The notes under the pieces are model-generated. The model was not told where the DNA came from and made no database searches. It saw nothing but the letters and a program-made list of their open reading frames with translations. The position numbers and the translations under genes were made by a program. A stretch of 64,000 nt of DNA. It comes from Chitinophaga horti. Lineage in GTDB: Bacteria; Bacteroidota; Bacteroidia; Chitinophagales; Chitinophagaceae. Within the stretch, counting starts at the first letter, position 1. Every line of letters starts with the position of its first letter. Where the stretch lies: positions 4,278,001 to 4,342,000 of the forward strand of contig NZ_CP107006.1 in the NCBI RefSeq assembly GCF_022867795.2, written 5' to 3'. Positions 50,777 to 61,054 of this stretch are shown here, piece by piece.

Positions 50777-52045
50777 ATGGAAACTAAAACCAATTATTCC
50801 AGGAGGTCCTTCCTGAGAAACTCGCTGGGAACAGTCGCGGCATTCACCATTGTGCCCAGGCATGTGTTAGGACGCGGCTTTATTGCACCCAGCGACCAGC
50901 TAACAAAAGGCATCATCGGCACCGGCTCGATGGGCCGCGGTCACATTAAGTATGCAGGCACCCGCGTGGTGGCGCTCTGCGACGTAGACAAAGGGCACCT
51001 GAAAACCGCGGTAGGCATGGTGGAGAAAGGCGTTAAAACCTTTTCCGACTATCGCGAACTGATCCAGCTGCCGGAAGTCGACATCGTACACATCGCCACA
51101 CCACCGCACTGGCACGGCATTATGGCTGCGGATGCGGCACGGGCAGGCAAAGACATCTGGTGCGAAAAACCGATGACCCGCACGATCGGCGAAGGCAAAC
51201 GTGTGATGGAAGCAGTGCAGCAACACGGCCGCATCTTCCGCCTCAACACCTGGTTCCGCTTCGAAGACCGTTTTTACGGGATGGGCACCACGGTAAAGCC
51301 TATCCGCAAACTGGTAGAAAGCGGCCTGTTAGGCTGGCCCCTGAAAGTAACGGTAGGCAAACACACCGGCTTCGACTGGAAATTTTACTGGGTAGGTAAA
51401 ACCAATCTGCCGACACAAAGTGTGCCCGCCGACCTGGATTACGAAATGTGGTTAGGCCCTGCTCCTTTCCGCCCTTACACCTCTCACCGCGTGCACCAAA
51501 CCTTCCGCGGCTATTGGGATTACGATGGCGGCGGCCTGGGCGATATGGGACAACACTACCTCGATCCCGTGCAGTACATTTTAGGCAAGGATAACGAAAG
51601 TCCTGTTTCCGTAGAAGTAGATGCGCCGCAGCAACACACCGACGCTGTAGGCACCTGGCGGAGAATAACGTACACATATGCAGACGGCTGCCAGATCATT
51701 CTCGACGGCGAGGGTAAAGACGAAAAAGCCGCTTACATTGCAGGTCCGAATGGCAACCTGTATCCCGGCTTTAAATCCAACATTCCAGACCTGGAAAAGA
51801 AGCTGTCCGCCTTTCCTGATCCCCAGCCGCAATTGACAGACTTCGTAGCCGCCGTAAAAGATCGCCGCAAGTTTGCGTTGAATGAAGAAAACGGGCATCG
51901 TTCGGCCACGATCGTGAACATGGGTAAGATCGCCCTGCAGCTTAACCGTTCCCTCAAATTCGATCCTGTTAAGCAGGAGTTTATCAACGACGAAGGCGCC
52001 AATCGCCTGATCGACCAGCCTATGCGCGGTCCATGGAGTATTTAA
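50777..52045 (+). CDS. Tat-exported Gfo/Idh/MocA family oxidoreductase
   Basis: 422 residues. Tat signal SRRSFLRNSLGTVAAFTIVP. The NAD(P)-binding Rossmann fold (TKGIIGTGSMGRGHIKYAG) is followed by DIVHIATPPHWHGIMAADA and the catalytic motif WCEKPMTRTIGEG. The C-terminal half carries the Gfo/Idh/MocA substrate domain with WWDYDGGGLGDMGQHYLDP-like text (here YWDYDGGGLGDMGQHYLDP). Members exported this way carry tightly bound NAD and act on sugars. The following gene encodes two DUF1080 domains, now known as 3-keto-sugar hydrolases or lyases, so a 3-keto-glycoside pathway is plausible. Confidence 0.92.
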   Translation: METKTNYSRRSFLRNSLGTVAAFTIVPRHVLGRGFIAPSDQLTKGIIGTGSMGRGHIKYAGTRVVALCDVDKGHLKTAVGMVEKGVKTFSDYRELIQLPEVDIVHIATPPHWHGIMAADAARAGKDIWCEKPMTRTIGEGKRVMEAVQQHGRIFRLNTWFRFEDRFYGMGTTVKPIRKLVESGLLGWPLKVTVGKHTGFDWKFYWVGKTNLPTQSVPADLDYEMWLGPAPFRPYTSHRVHQTFRGYWDYDGGGLGDMGQHYLDPVQYILGKDNESPVSVEVDAPQQHTDAVGTWRRITYTYADGCQIILDGEGKDEKAAYIAGPNGNLYPGFKSNIPDLEKKLSAFPDPQPQLTDFVAAVKDRRKFALNEENGHRSATIVNMGKIALQLNRSLKFDPVKQEFINDEGANRLIDQPMRGPWSI

Positions 52046-52078
52046 CAAACAGCATCTACGTACATAGCACTCATCTAC

Positions 52079-55000
52079 ATGAAGAAGATATTTAACTATA
52101 TCATTGCCGCCTGTCTCATCACCAGTAGCCTGCACGCCCAGGCACCGGCCGACCAGCGCGCGCTTACCACGCGTATTGCGGACCTGTTGCAGCAAATGCC
52201 TGCAACCGGCAGCAATAAGCAAAACAGCTACATGAAAGAAGTAAGTTCGCTTGGCGAGCAGGGACTTACAGACATGATCACCATGCTCGCACCTGAAGGC
52301 AAAGGCGATAATACCACGCTGCAATACGCTATTGGCGGTTATGCCGCTTATGTAATGCAACCCGGCCAGGAGCAGGCGCGCAACACCGCTTGTCGCGCGT
52401 TCGCCGCCGCCCTGCCCAAACTGGCAAAAGACGAACTCCGTGATTTCCTGATCGGCCAGTTCCAGTTGATCGCCAACAACGAATCGGTGCCCGCCCTTCA
52501 ACCTTACCTGAATAACGAACGCCTCTGCGATCCCGCGGCGAGGGCGCTAGCGGTGATCAACACCCCGGATGCACAAAAGAGCCTGCTGAATGCACTGGCA
52601 TCCGCATCTGGCAAGAGAAAAATTTATCTCATCTCGGCACTTGGCGACACCCGCAGCAAAGCGGCTGTAAATGCAATTACCGCGCATGCTACTTCGGAAG
52701 ATGCGGCACTTCGTAAGATCAGCCTCTATGCATTGGCCAGGATCGGCGATCGCCAGTCGGCAAAGTTGTTGGAAGAACAGGCGGCGAAAAGCGGTTACAC
52801 TTTTGACGTGACGAATGCTACCTCATCTTATCTGTTGTACCTGCAGCAGTCGGGGCATACGGAGCTGGCTACCGCTTTATCAAAAAAGCAATTACCGGTA
52901 CATACCCGCACCGTGGTGCTGAAACTATTATCAGACCTTCAGGCCGATAAGCGAATTGCTTTACTCACCGCTGCGATGACCGATAAGGATGCGGAATACC
53001 GTACCGCTGCGCTGAAGTACGCCGCATTACAACCATCAGATGAAGCCGTTGCCGCATGGACTAAAACCTATGCGAAGGCAAACGCCGCCAGTAAAGCAGG
53101 CATCCTGTCCTTACTCGGCGCATCCGGCAGCAAGCAGGCATTGCCGGTAATACAGGCCGCGTTGAAAGACGAAAAAGTAAAACTCGCTGCGATACAGGCG
53201 GCTGGGCGTACAGGCGACGCCTCCCTCGTACCGGCATTATTAAATACATTGAAGGCGAGCGACTCCGCCACCGTGCAAGCGGTGAAACAAGCGTTGTTAA
53301 CGATTAAAAGTGAGCAACTCACCAGCCAGGTAGCGGCATATCTTCCTAACGCAAATCCCCTTGCACAACAGGCGTTACTGGACGTACTGGCTGCCCGTAA
53401 GGCAAATGGCCAGTCCGCCGCAGTATGGGCTGCCCTGAAAAGCAACAACGAAGCCGTGAGTAAAGCCGCCTACCAGGCATTACCTGCCGTAGCCGATGCG
53501 AGCCAGCTGCAACAATTATTTGACCTGCTGCCGACGACTAAAACCGCTGCGCAAACAAGTCAGACCCAGGCGGCCATCGTAGTCGCACTGGCAGGAACGT
53601 CGGAAGCAGATGCAGTGGCACGCGTAGCCGCCGAAATGAAGAAGGCACCTGAACGTTACCTGAACATGCTGGCCGGTATTGGCGGCAAACAGGCGATGGA
53701 CATGGTGCTGAATGCGTATCGCGACGGTAACGAAGCTACCAGACAGGCGGCGCTTAAATCTTTACTTTCCTGGAAAGACGCCTCCGCCGCTCGTCCGTTG
53801 CTGGCGACGGCAAAACAACATCCGGCGGCTTTACAAGGCGTTATCGACCTGGTAAGCCGCTCCGGCTGGACGCCCGACCAGAAATTTCTCGTGCTGCGTG
53901 AAGCCATGGAAGTTGCAGGCACATCTGCCCAAAAAGCAAAACTGCTGAAGGAAATTGAGAAGTGTAAAACCTTCCCGGCATTGATGTTTGCAGCAAAATA
54001 CATCGGCGATGCCACCGTACAGCAGGAAGCAGCAAGTGCGTTTGCTGTGATCGCGCTCTCTAATAAAACATTTAACGGACCAGCCGTACGTGCATTGCTG
54101 GAAAAATCGATTGGTCTTATTAAAGGGGCGGACAGCGATTATCAGAAGGAAGCCATTCGCAAACACATTGCAGACATGCCTGCCGGGGAAGGCCTCTCGC
54201 CTATCTTCAACGGCAACGACCTCAGCGGATGGAAAGGCCTTGTAGGCAATCCGATTTCCCGGGCGAAGATGAATGATAAACAGCTGGCAGCCGCGCAAAA
54301 GAAAGCAGATAGCGCAATGCTTGCCGGTTGGAGTGTGAAGGATGGCTTACTGGTATTTAATGGCCATGGCGACAACCTATGCACCGTTAAGAAGTACGGC
54401 GATTTTGAAATGTATGTCGACTGGAAAATCACCGCTGAAGGGGATGCAGGCATCTATTTACGCGGCACACCGCAAGTGCAGATATGGGATACTTCCCGCA
54501 GAAGCGTAGGTGCGCAGGTAGGCTCCGGCGGCTTGTACAACAACCAGAAGAATCCGTCCAAACCGTTGGCCGTAGCCGATAACGCAGTTGGTGAATGGAA
54601 CAACTTCCATATCATCATGAAAGGCGATCGCGTTACCGTATACCTTAACGGCGTGCTGGTAACAGATAACGTGATGCTCGAAAACTACTGGGACCGCAAC
54701 CTGCCCATCTTCGTTGAAGAACAGCTGGAATTACAGGCACATGGCACCTACGTTGCCTACCGCGACATTTACGTTCGCGAGATCCCCCGCACGCAGGCAT
54801 TTGCGCTGAGCGAGCAGGAAAAGAAAGAAGGCTACCGCGTACTGTTCGACGGAACGAATATGCATCAATGGACAGGCAACACCACCGACTATGTAATGGA
54901 GAATGGTGAAATGGTGATTTACCCCGCTAACGGCGGAAAAGGTAATCTCTATACTAAAGATCAATTCTCCGATTTCGTATATCGTTTCGAGTTCCAGTTA

Positions 55001-55417
55001 ACACCTGGCGCTAATAACGGACTGGGTATCCGCACGCCGATGGAAGGTGATGCTGCCTACCAGGGCATGGAACTCCAGATCCTCGACAACGAGGCCGACA
55101 TCTACAAAAACCTGAAGCCTTACCAGTATCATGGTTCTGTGTACGGCGTTATCCCATCCAAACGCGGTTACCTGAAACCGATGGGTGAATGGAACTACCA
55201 GGAGGTTGTGGCGCAAGGCAATCGCATCAAGATTACTTTGAACGGCACCGTTATTCTCGATGGTGATATTGCCGAAGCGAGCAAAAACAATACGGAAACC
55301 GCCGACCACAGGCCGCACCCCGGCTTACTTAATAAGACCGGCCATATCGGCTTTTTAGGTCATGGTGCAATTGTGCGTTTTAAGAATATCAGGGTGAAGG
55401 AATTGAAATCAAAATAA
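52079..55417 (+). CDS. HEAT-repeat protein with two DUF1080 (3-keto-disaccharide hydrolase-like) domains
   Basis: 1112 residues. Signal peptide MKKIFNYIIAACLITSSLHA. Residues about 30-690 form an alpha-solenoid of HEAT-type repeats (e.g. KSLLNALASASGKRKIYLIS, PALLNTLKASDSATVQAVKQ, LLSWKDASAARPLLATAKQ). Two DUF1080 concanavalin-like domains follow: about 703-905 (LSPIFNGNDLSGWKG) and 918-1108 (YRVLFDGTNMHQWTG, ending GHIGFLGHGAIVRFKNIRVKEL). DUF1080 proteins cleave 3-keto-glycosides. The gene starts 33 bases after the Gfo/Idh/MocA oxidoreductase, which could supply the keto substrate. The HEAT part probably mediates protein or surface binding. Confidence 0.88.
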   Translation: MKKIFNYIIAACLITSSLHAQAPADQRALTTRIADLLQQMPATGSNKQNSYMKEVSSLGEQGLTDMITMLAPEGKGDNTTLQYAIGGYAAYVMQPGQEQARNTACRAFAAALPKLAKDELRDFLIGQFQLIANNESVPALQPYLNNERLCDPAARALAVINTPDAQKSLLNALASASGKRKIYLISALGDTRSKAAVNAITAHATSEDAALRKISLYALARIGDRQSAKLLEEQAAKSGYTFDVTNATSSYLLYLQQSGHTELATALSKKQLPVHTRTVVLKLLSDLQADKRIALLTAAMTDKDAEYRTAALKYAALQPSDEAVAAWTKTYAKANAASKAGILSLLGASGSKQALPVIQAALKDEKVKLAAIQAAGRTGDASLVPALLNTLKASDSATVQAVKQALLTIKSEQLTSQVAAYLPNANPLAQQALLDVLAARKANGQSAAVWAALKSNNEAVSKAAYQALPAVADASQLQQLFDLLPTTKTAAQTSQTQAAIVVALAGTSEADAVARVAAEMKKAPERYLNMLAGIGGKQAMDMVLNAYRDGNEATRQAALKSLLSWKDASAARPLLATAKQHPAALQGVIDLVSRSGWTPDQKFLVLREAMEVAGTSAQKAKLLKEIEKCKTFPALMFAAKYIGDATVQQEAASAFAVIALSNKTFNGPAVRALLEKSIGLIKGADSDYQKEAIRKHIADMPAGEGLSPIFNGNDLSGWKGLVGNPISRAKMNDKQLAAAQKKADSAMLAGWSVKDGLLVFNGHGDNLCTVKKYGDFEMYVDWKITAEGDAGIYLRGTPQVQIWDTSRRSVGAQVGSGGLYNNQKNPSKPLAVADNAVGEWNNFHIIMKGDRVTVYLNGVLVTDNVMLENYWDRNLPIFVEEQLELQAHGTYVAYRDIYVREIPRTQAFALSEQEKKEGYRVLFDGTNMHQWTGNTTDYVMENGEMVIYPANGGKGNLYTKDQFSDFVYRFEFQLTPGANNGLGIRTPMEGDAAYQGMELQILDNEADIYKNLKPYQYHGSVYGVIPSKRGYLKPMGEWNYQEVVAQGNRIKITLNGTVILDGDIAEASKNNTETADHRPHPGLLNKTGHIGFLGHGAIVRFKNIRVKELKSK

Positions 55418-55435
55418 TCATCTTACATTAGCAGG

Positions 55436-55471
55436 AACGGGATCGCTTTTTTTGCGGTCCCGTTTTTTTTT
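55436..55471 (+). terminator. Rho-independent terminator
   Basis: AACGGGATCGC (55436-55446) pairs with GCGGTCCCGTT (55454-55464), one wobble, followed by eight or nine T. Confidence 0.9.
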
Positions 55472-55514
55472 AGAACGGTGTATACATAGCTTCCCCTATT
55501 TCTTACCTTTAAAT

Positions 55515-56756
55515 ATGCACCCTGCTGTCTCTATCTTCCACGCTGCCATCCGCGCTGTACAGCCTTCGCAGATCATACCGCCCTGTGTACGCTGGCAAGA
55601 CGGATTATATATCAACGATCAGCCGGTACCGTTAAACGGCCGCCTGTTCCTCATAGCCGCCGGCAAAGCGGCAGCCGCCATGGCGTTGGAAACCGAGAAG
55701 ATCATCGGGCCGCAATTAACAGCGGGATTAGTCATCACGAAACACGAACACGGCCTGCCCTTACAATACTGCCGGCTCATCGAAGCGGGGCATCCGCTGC
55801 CGGATGAACATAGCATACAGGCTGGCGAAGCAGTAAAAACCATGCTCACCGGCCTCACTGCAAATGATGTGGTCATCCTGCTCCTTTCTGGCGGCGCATC
55901 CTCGCTGTTAGCTGATCTGCCTGAAGGAATGACACTGCAACAATTACAGGCCGTGTTCGATCAACTGATTAAAAGCGGCGCAGGTATACATGAAATCAAC
56001 ACGATACGTAAACACCTCTCGCACCTCAAAGGAGGCGGACTGGCAAACATGACGCACCCCGCACAACTGTACGTACTGGCACTCTCCGACGTGGTAGGCG
56101 ACCAGCCGGATGTGATTGGGTCGGGGCCGGCGTCGCCGGATACGAGCAGCCTGGAAGATGCGCAGGAGATCGCACATCGTTACGAACTAAAAGACTTACC
56201 CCTGCATGAAACGCCTAAACCGGGCGATGCGATCTTTCAGAACATACATTACCACCTGGCAGGCAATAATCGCATGGCTTTAAATGCCGCTAAACAACAG
56301 GCGGAGCAATCAGGTTATCATACGAGCATCCTAACGGATACGGCTACGGGAGTGGTAGAAGACCTCTGCCAGCAAATATTGCAGGCCGCGCATCAATATA
56401 AAGGCCCATTGCCCGCCTGCCTGCTGATGGGCGGAGAAAGTACCGTCATCGTTACCGGCAACGGCAAAGGTGGCAGAAATCAGCAACTGGCGCTGCTCGC
56501 CGGACAAGCGTTGCCAGCCCACCTCACTATCCTGTGCGGCGGTACGGATGGTACAGACGGCCCTACCGATGCCGCCGGTGCCATGGTGAATGCGGACATC
56601 ATGAAAGCTGCTACCGCCCTGGGCCGCGACGCACAAGTTTACCTCGCCAACAACGACGCTTATCACTTTTTTGAGCAAACGGAGGGACTAATACATACCG
56701 GCCCTACGCAGACGAACGTAATGGACATTATCATCATATTAATCGAAAGACACTGA
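55515..56756 (+). CDS. Glycerate 2-kinase (MOFRL/DUF4147 type)
   Basis: 413 residues from ATG 55515; the in-frame start at 55452 falls inside the terminator and is rejected. It phosphorylates D-glycerate with ATP. The DUF4147 domain has LFLIAAGKAAAAMALETE, VVILLLSGGASSLLADLPEG, IRKHLSHLKGGGLA and ALSDVVGDQPDVIGSGP; the MOFRL domain has LLMGGESTVIVTGNGKGGRN and GGTDGTDGPTDAAGA. A TACCTTTA box ends 4 bases before the ATG, so the transcript may be leaderless. It precedes uxuA by 99 bases, fitting sugar-acid catabolism. Confidence 0.92.
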   Translation: MHPAVSIFHAAIRAVQPSQIIPPCVRWQDGLYINDQPVPLNGRLFLIAAGKAAAAMALETEKIIGPQLTAGLVITKHEHGLPLQYCRLIEAGHPLPDEHSIQAGEAVKTMLTGLTANDVVILLLSGGASSLLADLPEGMTLQQLQAVFDQLIKSGAGIHEINTIRKHLSHLKGGGLANMTHPAQLYVLALSDVVGDQPDVIGSGPASPDTSSLEDAQEIAHRYELKDLPLHETPKPGDAIFQNIHYHLAGNNRMALNAAKQQAEQSGYHTSILTDTATGVVEDLCQQILQAAHQYKGPLPACLLMGGESTVIVTGNGKGGRNQQLALLAGQALPAHLTILCGGTDGTDGPTDAAGAMVNADIMKAATALGRDAQVYLANNDAYHFFEQTEGLIHTGPTQTNVMDIIIILIERH

Positions 56757-56784
56757 CCGTTCGTCGCTTTTTCCTGTTTCATAC

Positions 56785-56814
56785 TTGGTATTATCAGTTT
56801 TGATCCTATTTTTG
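56785..56814 (+). promoter_or_regulatory. uxuA promoter
   Basis: TTG at 56785-56787, 19 bases, then TATTTTTG at 56807-56814, matching the -33/-7 pattern of the phylum; the ATG follows 42 bases later. Confidence 0.6.
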
Positions 56815-56855
56815 AGGTTTCAAGCCTTTATTAAAGCGTTAAACTGTTTTTTAGC

Positions 56856-58028
56856 ATGTTGAGAATGGAACAAACCTGGCGCTGGTTCGGTCCCAATGAC
56901 CCTGTCAGCCTTTCAGATATAAAGCAGGCAGGTGCTACCGGCATTGTGACCGCACTGCACCACATTCCTAACGGAACTGTATGGACGAAAGAAGAAATCA
57001 CCAAACGCAAACAGGAAATCGAAGCAGCCGGCCTTACCTGGTCGGTGGTGGAAAGCATCCCGGTGCACGAAGAGATCAAAACCCAGACTGGCAGGTTTAA
57101 AGACCATATCAAAAGCTATCAGCAAAGCATCCGCAATCTCGCGGCCTGCGGCATCCATGTCGTTACGTATAACTTTATGCCTGTGCTGGACTGGACGCGT
57201 ACCGACCTCGCATTTACGGTAGAAGATGGCTCTAAAGCGCTCCGCTTCGATAAAGCTGCCTTTATGGCCTTCGACCTGTTCTTGCTGCAACGCCCGGGCG
57301 CCGAAAACGATTATCCGGAAGAAGAGATATCCCGCGCCAAAGAGCTGTTCGACAGTATGACGAACGAGGACAAACACAAACTGCAACGTAACATCATCGC
57401 CGGTTTACCAGGTTCCGAAGAAAGCTTCAGCCTGCAGGAATTTCAGGCGGCGCTGGATAAATACAAAGACATTGATGCGATCAAACTGAAACTGCATCTC
57501 TTCTACTTCCTGCAACAAATCGTTCCGGTAGCAGAAGAAGTGGGCGTTAAACTGGCCATCCATCCGGATGATCCTCCATTCCCGATCCTGGGTCTGCCAC
57601 GGGTAGTGAGTACCGAACAGGATGCACGCGAACTGCTGGCCACCGCACAATCGCCAGCTAATGGACTTTGCTTCTGTACAGGGTCTTATGGCGTAAGGCC
57701 GGATAACGATCTGCCAGGCATGGTAGAACGCCTGGGCGATCATATCCACTTCATTCACCTCCGTTCTACTAAAAGGGATGCACTGGGCAACTTCTACGAA
57801 GCCAACCACCTCGAAGGCGATGTAGACATGTACGCGGTCATCAAAGCCATTGTACAAACCATGAACCGCCGCCAGGTATCTATCCCTATGCGCCCGGACC
57901 ACGGCCACCAGATGCTCGACGATCTTAAAAAGAAAACCAATCCTGGCTACAGCGCTATCGGCCGCCTGCGCGGACTGGCAGAGCTACGCGGACTGGAGCT
58001 TGGCATTGTGCGTAACTTAACGAAGTAA
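56856..58028 (+). CDS. uxuA: Mannonate dehydratase
   Basis: 390 residues. It dehydrates D-mannonate to 2-keto-3-deoxygluconate in the glucuronate pathway. The TIM-barrel protein opens [16 protein letters not shown]; later come [41 protein letters not shown] with metal-binding residues, [21 protein letters not shown] and [12 protein letters not shown]. The length is standard. ATG 56865 is an equally good start. Glycerate kinase lies upstream; other uronate genes are not in the window. It is followed by a long hairpin terminator. Confidence 0.96.
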   Translation: MLRMEQTWRWFGPNDPVSLSDIKQAGATGIVTALHHIPNGTVWTKEEITKRKQEIEAAGLTWSVVESIPVHEEIKTQTGRFKDHIKSYQQSIRNLAACGIHVVTYNFMPVLDWTRTDLAFTVEDGSKALRFDKAAFMAFDLFLLQRPGAENDYPEEEISRAKELFDSMTNEDKHKLQRNIIAGLPGSEESFSLQEFQAALDKYKDIDAIKLKLHLFYFLQQIVPVAEEVGVKLAIHPDDPPFPILGLPRVVSTEQDARELLATAQSPANGLCFCTGSYGVRPDNDLPGMVERLGDHIHFIHLRSTKRDALGNFYEANHLEGDVDMYAVIKAIVQTMNRRQVSIPMRPDHGHQMLDDLKKKTNPGYSAIGRLRGLAELRGLELGIVRNLTK

Positions 58029-58043
58029 ATCATCCACATAAAA

Positions 58044-58077
58044 GCAAAAGGCTCGTGATCAATCACGGGCCTTTTGC
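58044..58077. terminator. Terminator after uxuA
   Basis: A 15-bp nearly perfect stem (58044-58058 with 58063-58077) with TCAA loop, one wobble. Bidirectional because of AAAA/TTTT in the stem base. Confidence 0.85.
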
Positions 58078-58088
58078 ATAAAAGAGAA

Positions 58089-58111
58089 GCCCCGGCTATA
58101 AAAGCCAGGGC
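58089..58111 (-). terminator. Terminator after tolC
   Basis: On the minus strand GCCCTGGCT (58103-58111) pairs with AGCCGGGGC (58089-58097), one mismatch, 5-base loop, then TTCTCTTTT. Confidence 0.65.
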
Positions 58112-58142
58112 CATAAAACACACTACGAAAACAAAACAAATC

Positions 58143-59432
58143 CTATCTCCAGAACTGATTGCCGTTCAGATGTAATAATTCCAGGCTGGAAATCGACAGC
58201 TGATATTGATATTGAATTTTTGATAACTGAGCTTCTAGTAAAGACGTTTGCGCGTTCTGCAGATCGAGATAAGTGATCACCCCATTTTTATAACGCGACT
58301 GCGCCAACTGCACCGCCCTGTCGGCCTGGCGGAGTAATACATCCGCCGTTTTGAGCCTTTCACGGTTCGATTGGATATCGGAGTTTTGCTGCGCGATCTC
58401 TTTTACCACATTATCTTTCACACCGGCAGTATTCCATTTGGCAGCTTCCACCTGTTTGGCGGCAATACTTTCCTGGAGTTTGTTGCGTTTACCATTATAG
58501 ATCGGGATGGCAAGGCTTACACCGGCGTTGTAGTTCCATTTCGGCGTATTCACATCCGGGAGATAACCGTTTTTAACGCCCGTGCCAGCATCCAGGTAGA
58601 GAGAAGGAGTGAAATCACGTTTAACAGATTTCAATTCCATTTCGGCTACCCTTTCTTTTTCAAGCGATGTTTTGATCGCGGCGTTTTCTGCCAGTGCCGC
58701 CGTATCCACCAACATTTGCTGTGGCGCAGCAGGCCAGCTAAAATCGGCCCTAATGCCACTTTGGTCAGGCGAGCCGGTGAGGTATTGCATGTTCGCTACC
58801 TGTTTTTCCAACTGATTGCGATACTCGATTTTGCGGTTGCGGTAATTTTCAAGCTTTACTTGTGTATTCAGCAGCTCCAGGTCGATCGCGTCACCATTTT
58901 TTAAACGTTGCTGTACGATCTTTTCGGTTTCTTCCAGCAGTTTGATGTTGGCATCCTGCACATCAATGTTATTACGCAGGTAAGCGATGTTCAGGTATAC
59001 AGCAGCCACCTGGAAGGCCAACTGTTCTTTCGCTTCGTCCGTTTGCATGCTCAGCAGGTTTTGCTGCGCCTGTGACCTGGCGATCGCGCTGCCACTCTTG
59101 CCAAAGTCGAGCAATAACTGGCGGCCACTTACGCCCACATTTACATTTTCGGAAGGGAACGGCTGAAACGCAGCACCTCCAAAATCCAGTTTAGGGGCGG
59201 GATACAGGTGCATGTACGACACATCACCATGTACCTGCGGCATACGTTGCGTTTTAGTAAGATCGGTTTGATCGGCCGCAATACGTTGCTGTGTTTGCAG
59301 CGCCTTGATCTGTTTGTAGTGCTCGAACGACTGGTTCACCAGCTGCTGCAGATCTGTAGGCGCCTGTTGCGCGTGCAGTGCGGCAAAGCCTGGCCCGGTA
59401 AGTAAGAGTATAGCAAGAAATATCTTTTTCAT
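58143..59432 (-). CDS. TolC-family outer-membrane efflux protein
   Basis: 429 residues from ATG 59432 (signal MKKIFLAILLLTGPGFAALHA); the longer frame to 59480 would overlap the previous gene's end. Two OEP domains form the outer-membrane barrel and periplasmic alpha-tunnel: LQQLVNQSFEHYKQIKALQTQQ, LTKTQRMPQVHGDVSYMH, LLDFGKSGSAIARSQAQ in the first half, then FTPSLYLDAGTG, VSLAIPIYNGKRNKLQESIA and QSRYKNGVITYLDLQNAQTS. It is the third gene of an efflux operon with an adaptor and a 14-helix pump, exporting drugs or toxic metabolites to the outside. Confidence 0.94.
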   Translation of the reverse strand: MKKIFLAILLLTGPGFAALHAQQAPTDLQQLVNQSFEHYKQIKALQTQQRIAADQTDLTKTQRMPQVHGDVSYMHLYPAPKLDFGGAAFQPFPSENVNVGVSGRQLLLDFGKSGSAIARSQAQQNLLSMQTDEAKEQLAFQVAAVYLNIAYLRNNIDVQDANIKLLEETEKIVQQRLKNGDAIDLELLNTQVKLENYRNRKIEYRNQLEKQVANMQYLTGSPDQSGIRADFSWPAAPQQMLVDTAALAENAAIKTSLEKERVAEMELKSVKRDFTPSLYLDAGTGVKNGYLPDVNTPKWNYNAGVSLAIPIYNGKRNKLQESIAAKQVEAAKWNTAGVKDNVVKEIAQQNSDIQSNRERLKTADVLLRQADRAVQLAQSRYKNGVITYLDLQNAQTSLLEAQLSKIQYQYQLSISSLELLHLNGNQFWR

Positions 59433-59469
59433 GTTGTTGTTTGTTTTCGCCCGAAGGCTTTTTATTCGG

Positions 59470-61050
59470 TTAGTGCGCATGTTCGGCGGCTTCCTTCATC
59501 GCGGCTGCGCTTACGCTTTTCTTTTTCACGAAGAACATAATGGGCAGGATGCAGACAAAAAAGAAACCAACGATCCGGAACGCATCAAGGTAAGTGAGAA
59601 TGTAGGCGTGTTTCTCCACCGTATTGTTCACCATGCCCCAGGCAGCTTTCATCGCATCGATCGCATTAATGCCTTTTGCCATTAAGGCATTGGCGTATTG
59701 ATTGACGCGCTCCATCGCCATGGGATTGTCCGCATTTACATAAGTGCGTAACTGATCACGGTGGATGGCAAAGTTGTTAGCCACATACGTGTTCATAAAC
59801 GCGATACCAAATGCACCACCCAACTGCCGAAGCATATTGTTGATCGCGATACCATGCGGCATTTCATGCGGTTTAAGTCCGGACACTGCCTGGTTGGTCA
59901 GCGGCACGCTCAGCGTCGCAGAGCCAAGTCCTCTCAGCATCAACGGCCAGAAGAAGAAGGCTACACCCGCTTCGGAGCTGGCAGACGACATCCAGAAACA
60001 GAAAACTGCAAACATGATGAAACCCGCAGTGATCAAATACTTCGGCGGTACGCCCCGCTGTATCTGTTTACCGACGATCGGCATCGTTACAGCTGCCAGC
60101 AAAGCGCCGGGCAACAACGATTCACCGGTCAATACGGCCGTAAAGCCCATCACACGCTGCATCCACACCGGGTACACGAACATCGAACAATAGATACCCA
60201 TACCCATCACAAACGTAAGTAAGGTGGTAATGGCCAACGTTCGGTTCTTCAGTACTTTCAGGTGAATGGCCGGATGATCGGTGGTAAGCTCCCACCAGAG
60301 AAAGGTGATAAACGCCACCACGGTAATGATCGCCAGCACCACAATATGTTTGGCTGCAAACCAGTCTTCCGACTGCCCTTTTTCAAGTATGTACTGCAAA
60401 CAGCCCACCCAGGTCATGAGTGTGAGGATACCGATATAGTCTATCTTGATGGCCTTGCGATCGATGTTGTATTCATGCTCCTGCTTATCGATATAATTAA
60501 ATACCAGGAAGGCAGCAATGATGCCCACGGGTACGTTGATGTCGAAGATCAATGACCAGTGAAAGTTTTCAACGATATAACCACCGAGCGTCGGACCGAT
60601 GGTAGGGCCGATGATCACACCCATCCCGAAGATGGCCGAAGCCGTAGGTCTTTCACTTACTTCGAACGTATCGAACAGGATCGACTGGGAGGTGGAAAGC
60701 AGGGCGCCACCGCCTATCCCCTGTATGAACCGGTAGGCGACCAATTCCCATAAGGAGTGGGCGTTTCCGCACATGAAAGAGGATAAGGTGAATATAATGA
60801 TGGAGAAAAAGTAATAGTTCTTTCGGCCGAAATAACTGGCCAGAAAGCCTGTCATCGGGATAACGATCACGTTTGCAATAGCGTACGCGGTCACAATCCA
60901 GGAAGCATCTTCAATGGTAGCCCCAAGGTTACCACTGATCTGCGAAAGGGCCACGTTTACAATCGTCGTGTCTATCAGCTCCAGCATGGTAGCCGATATC
61001 ACCGTTGCAACGATGATCCATTTTTTGAAACCTTTGGGTTTAAGTGACAT
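59470..61050 (-). CDS. DHA2-family (EmrB-type) multidrug efflux permease
   Basis: 526 residues with 14 predicted membrane helices. The start has the DHA2 pattern MLELIDTTIVNVALSQISGNLGA...WIVTAYAIANVIVIPMTGFLASYFGRKNYY. Motif A-like and GPTIGPTLGGYIVE (motif C) are intact. It uses the proton gradient to expel drugs, together with the HlyD-type adaptor and TolC encoded beside it. It starts 4 bases after the adaptor gene and ends 37 bases before tolC, indicating one operon. Confidence 0.95.
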   Translation of the reverse strand: MSLKPKGFKKWIIVATVISATMLELIDTTIVNVALSQISGNLGATIEDASWIVTAYAIANVIVIPMTGFLASYFGRKNYYFFSIIIFTLSSFMCGNAHSLWELVAYRFIQGIGGGALLSTSQSILFDTFEVSERPTASAIFGMGVIIGPTIGPTLGGYIVENFHWSLIFDINVPVGIIAAFLVFNYIDKQEHEYNIDRKAIKIDYIGILTLMTWVGCLQYILEKGQSEDWFAAKHIVVLAIITVVAFITFLWWELTTDHPAIHLKVLKNRTLAITTLLTFVMGMGIYCSMFVYPVWMQRVMGFTAVLTGESLLPGALLAAVTMPIVGKQIQRGVPPKYLITAGFIMFAVFCFWMSSASSEAGVAFFFWPLMLRGLGSATLSVPLTNQAVSGLKPHEMPHGIAINNMLRQLGGAFGIAFMNTYVANNFAIHRDQLRTYVNADNPMAMERVNQYANALMAKGINAIDAMKAAWGMVNNTVEKHAYILTYLDAFRIVGFFFVCILPIMFFVKKKSVSAAAMKEAAEHAH

Positions 61051-61054
61051 ACCA

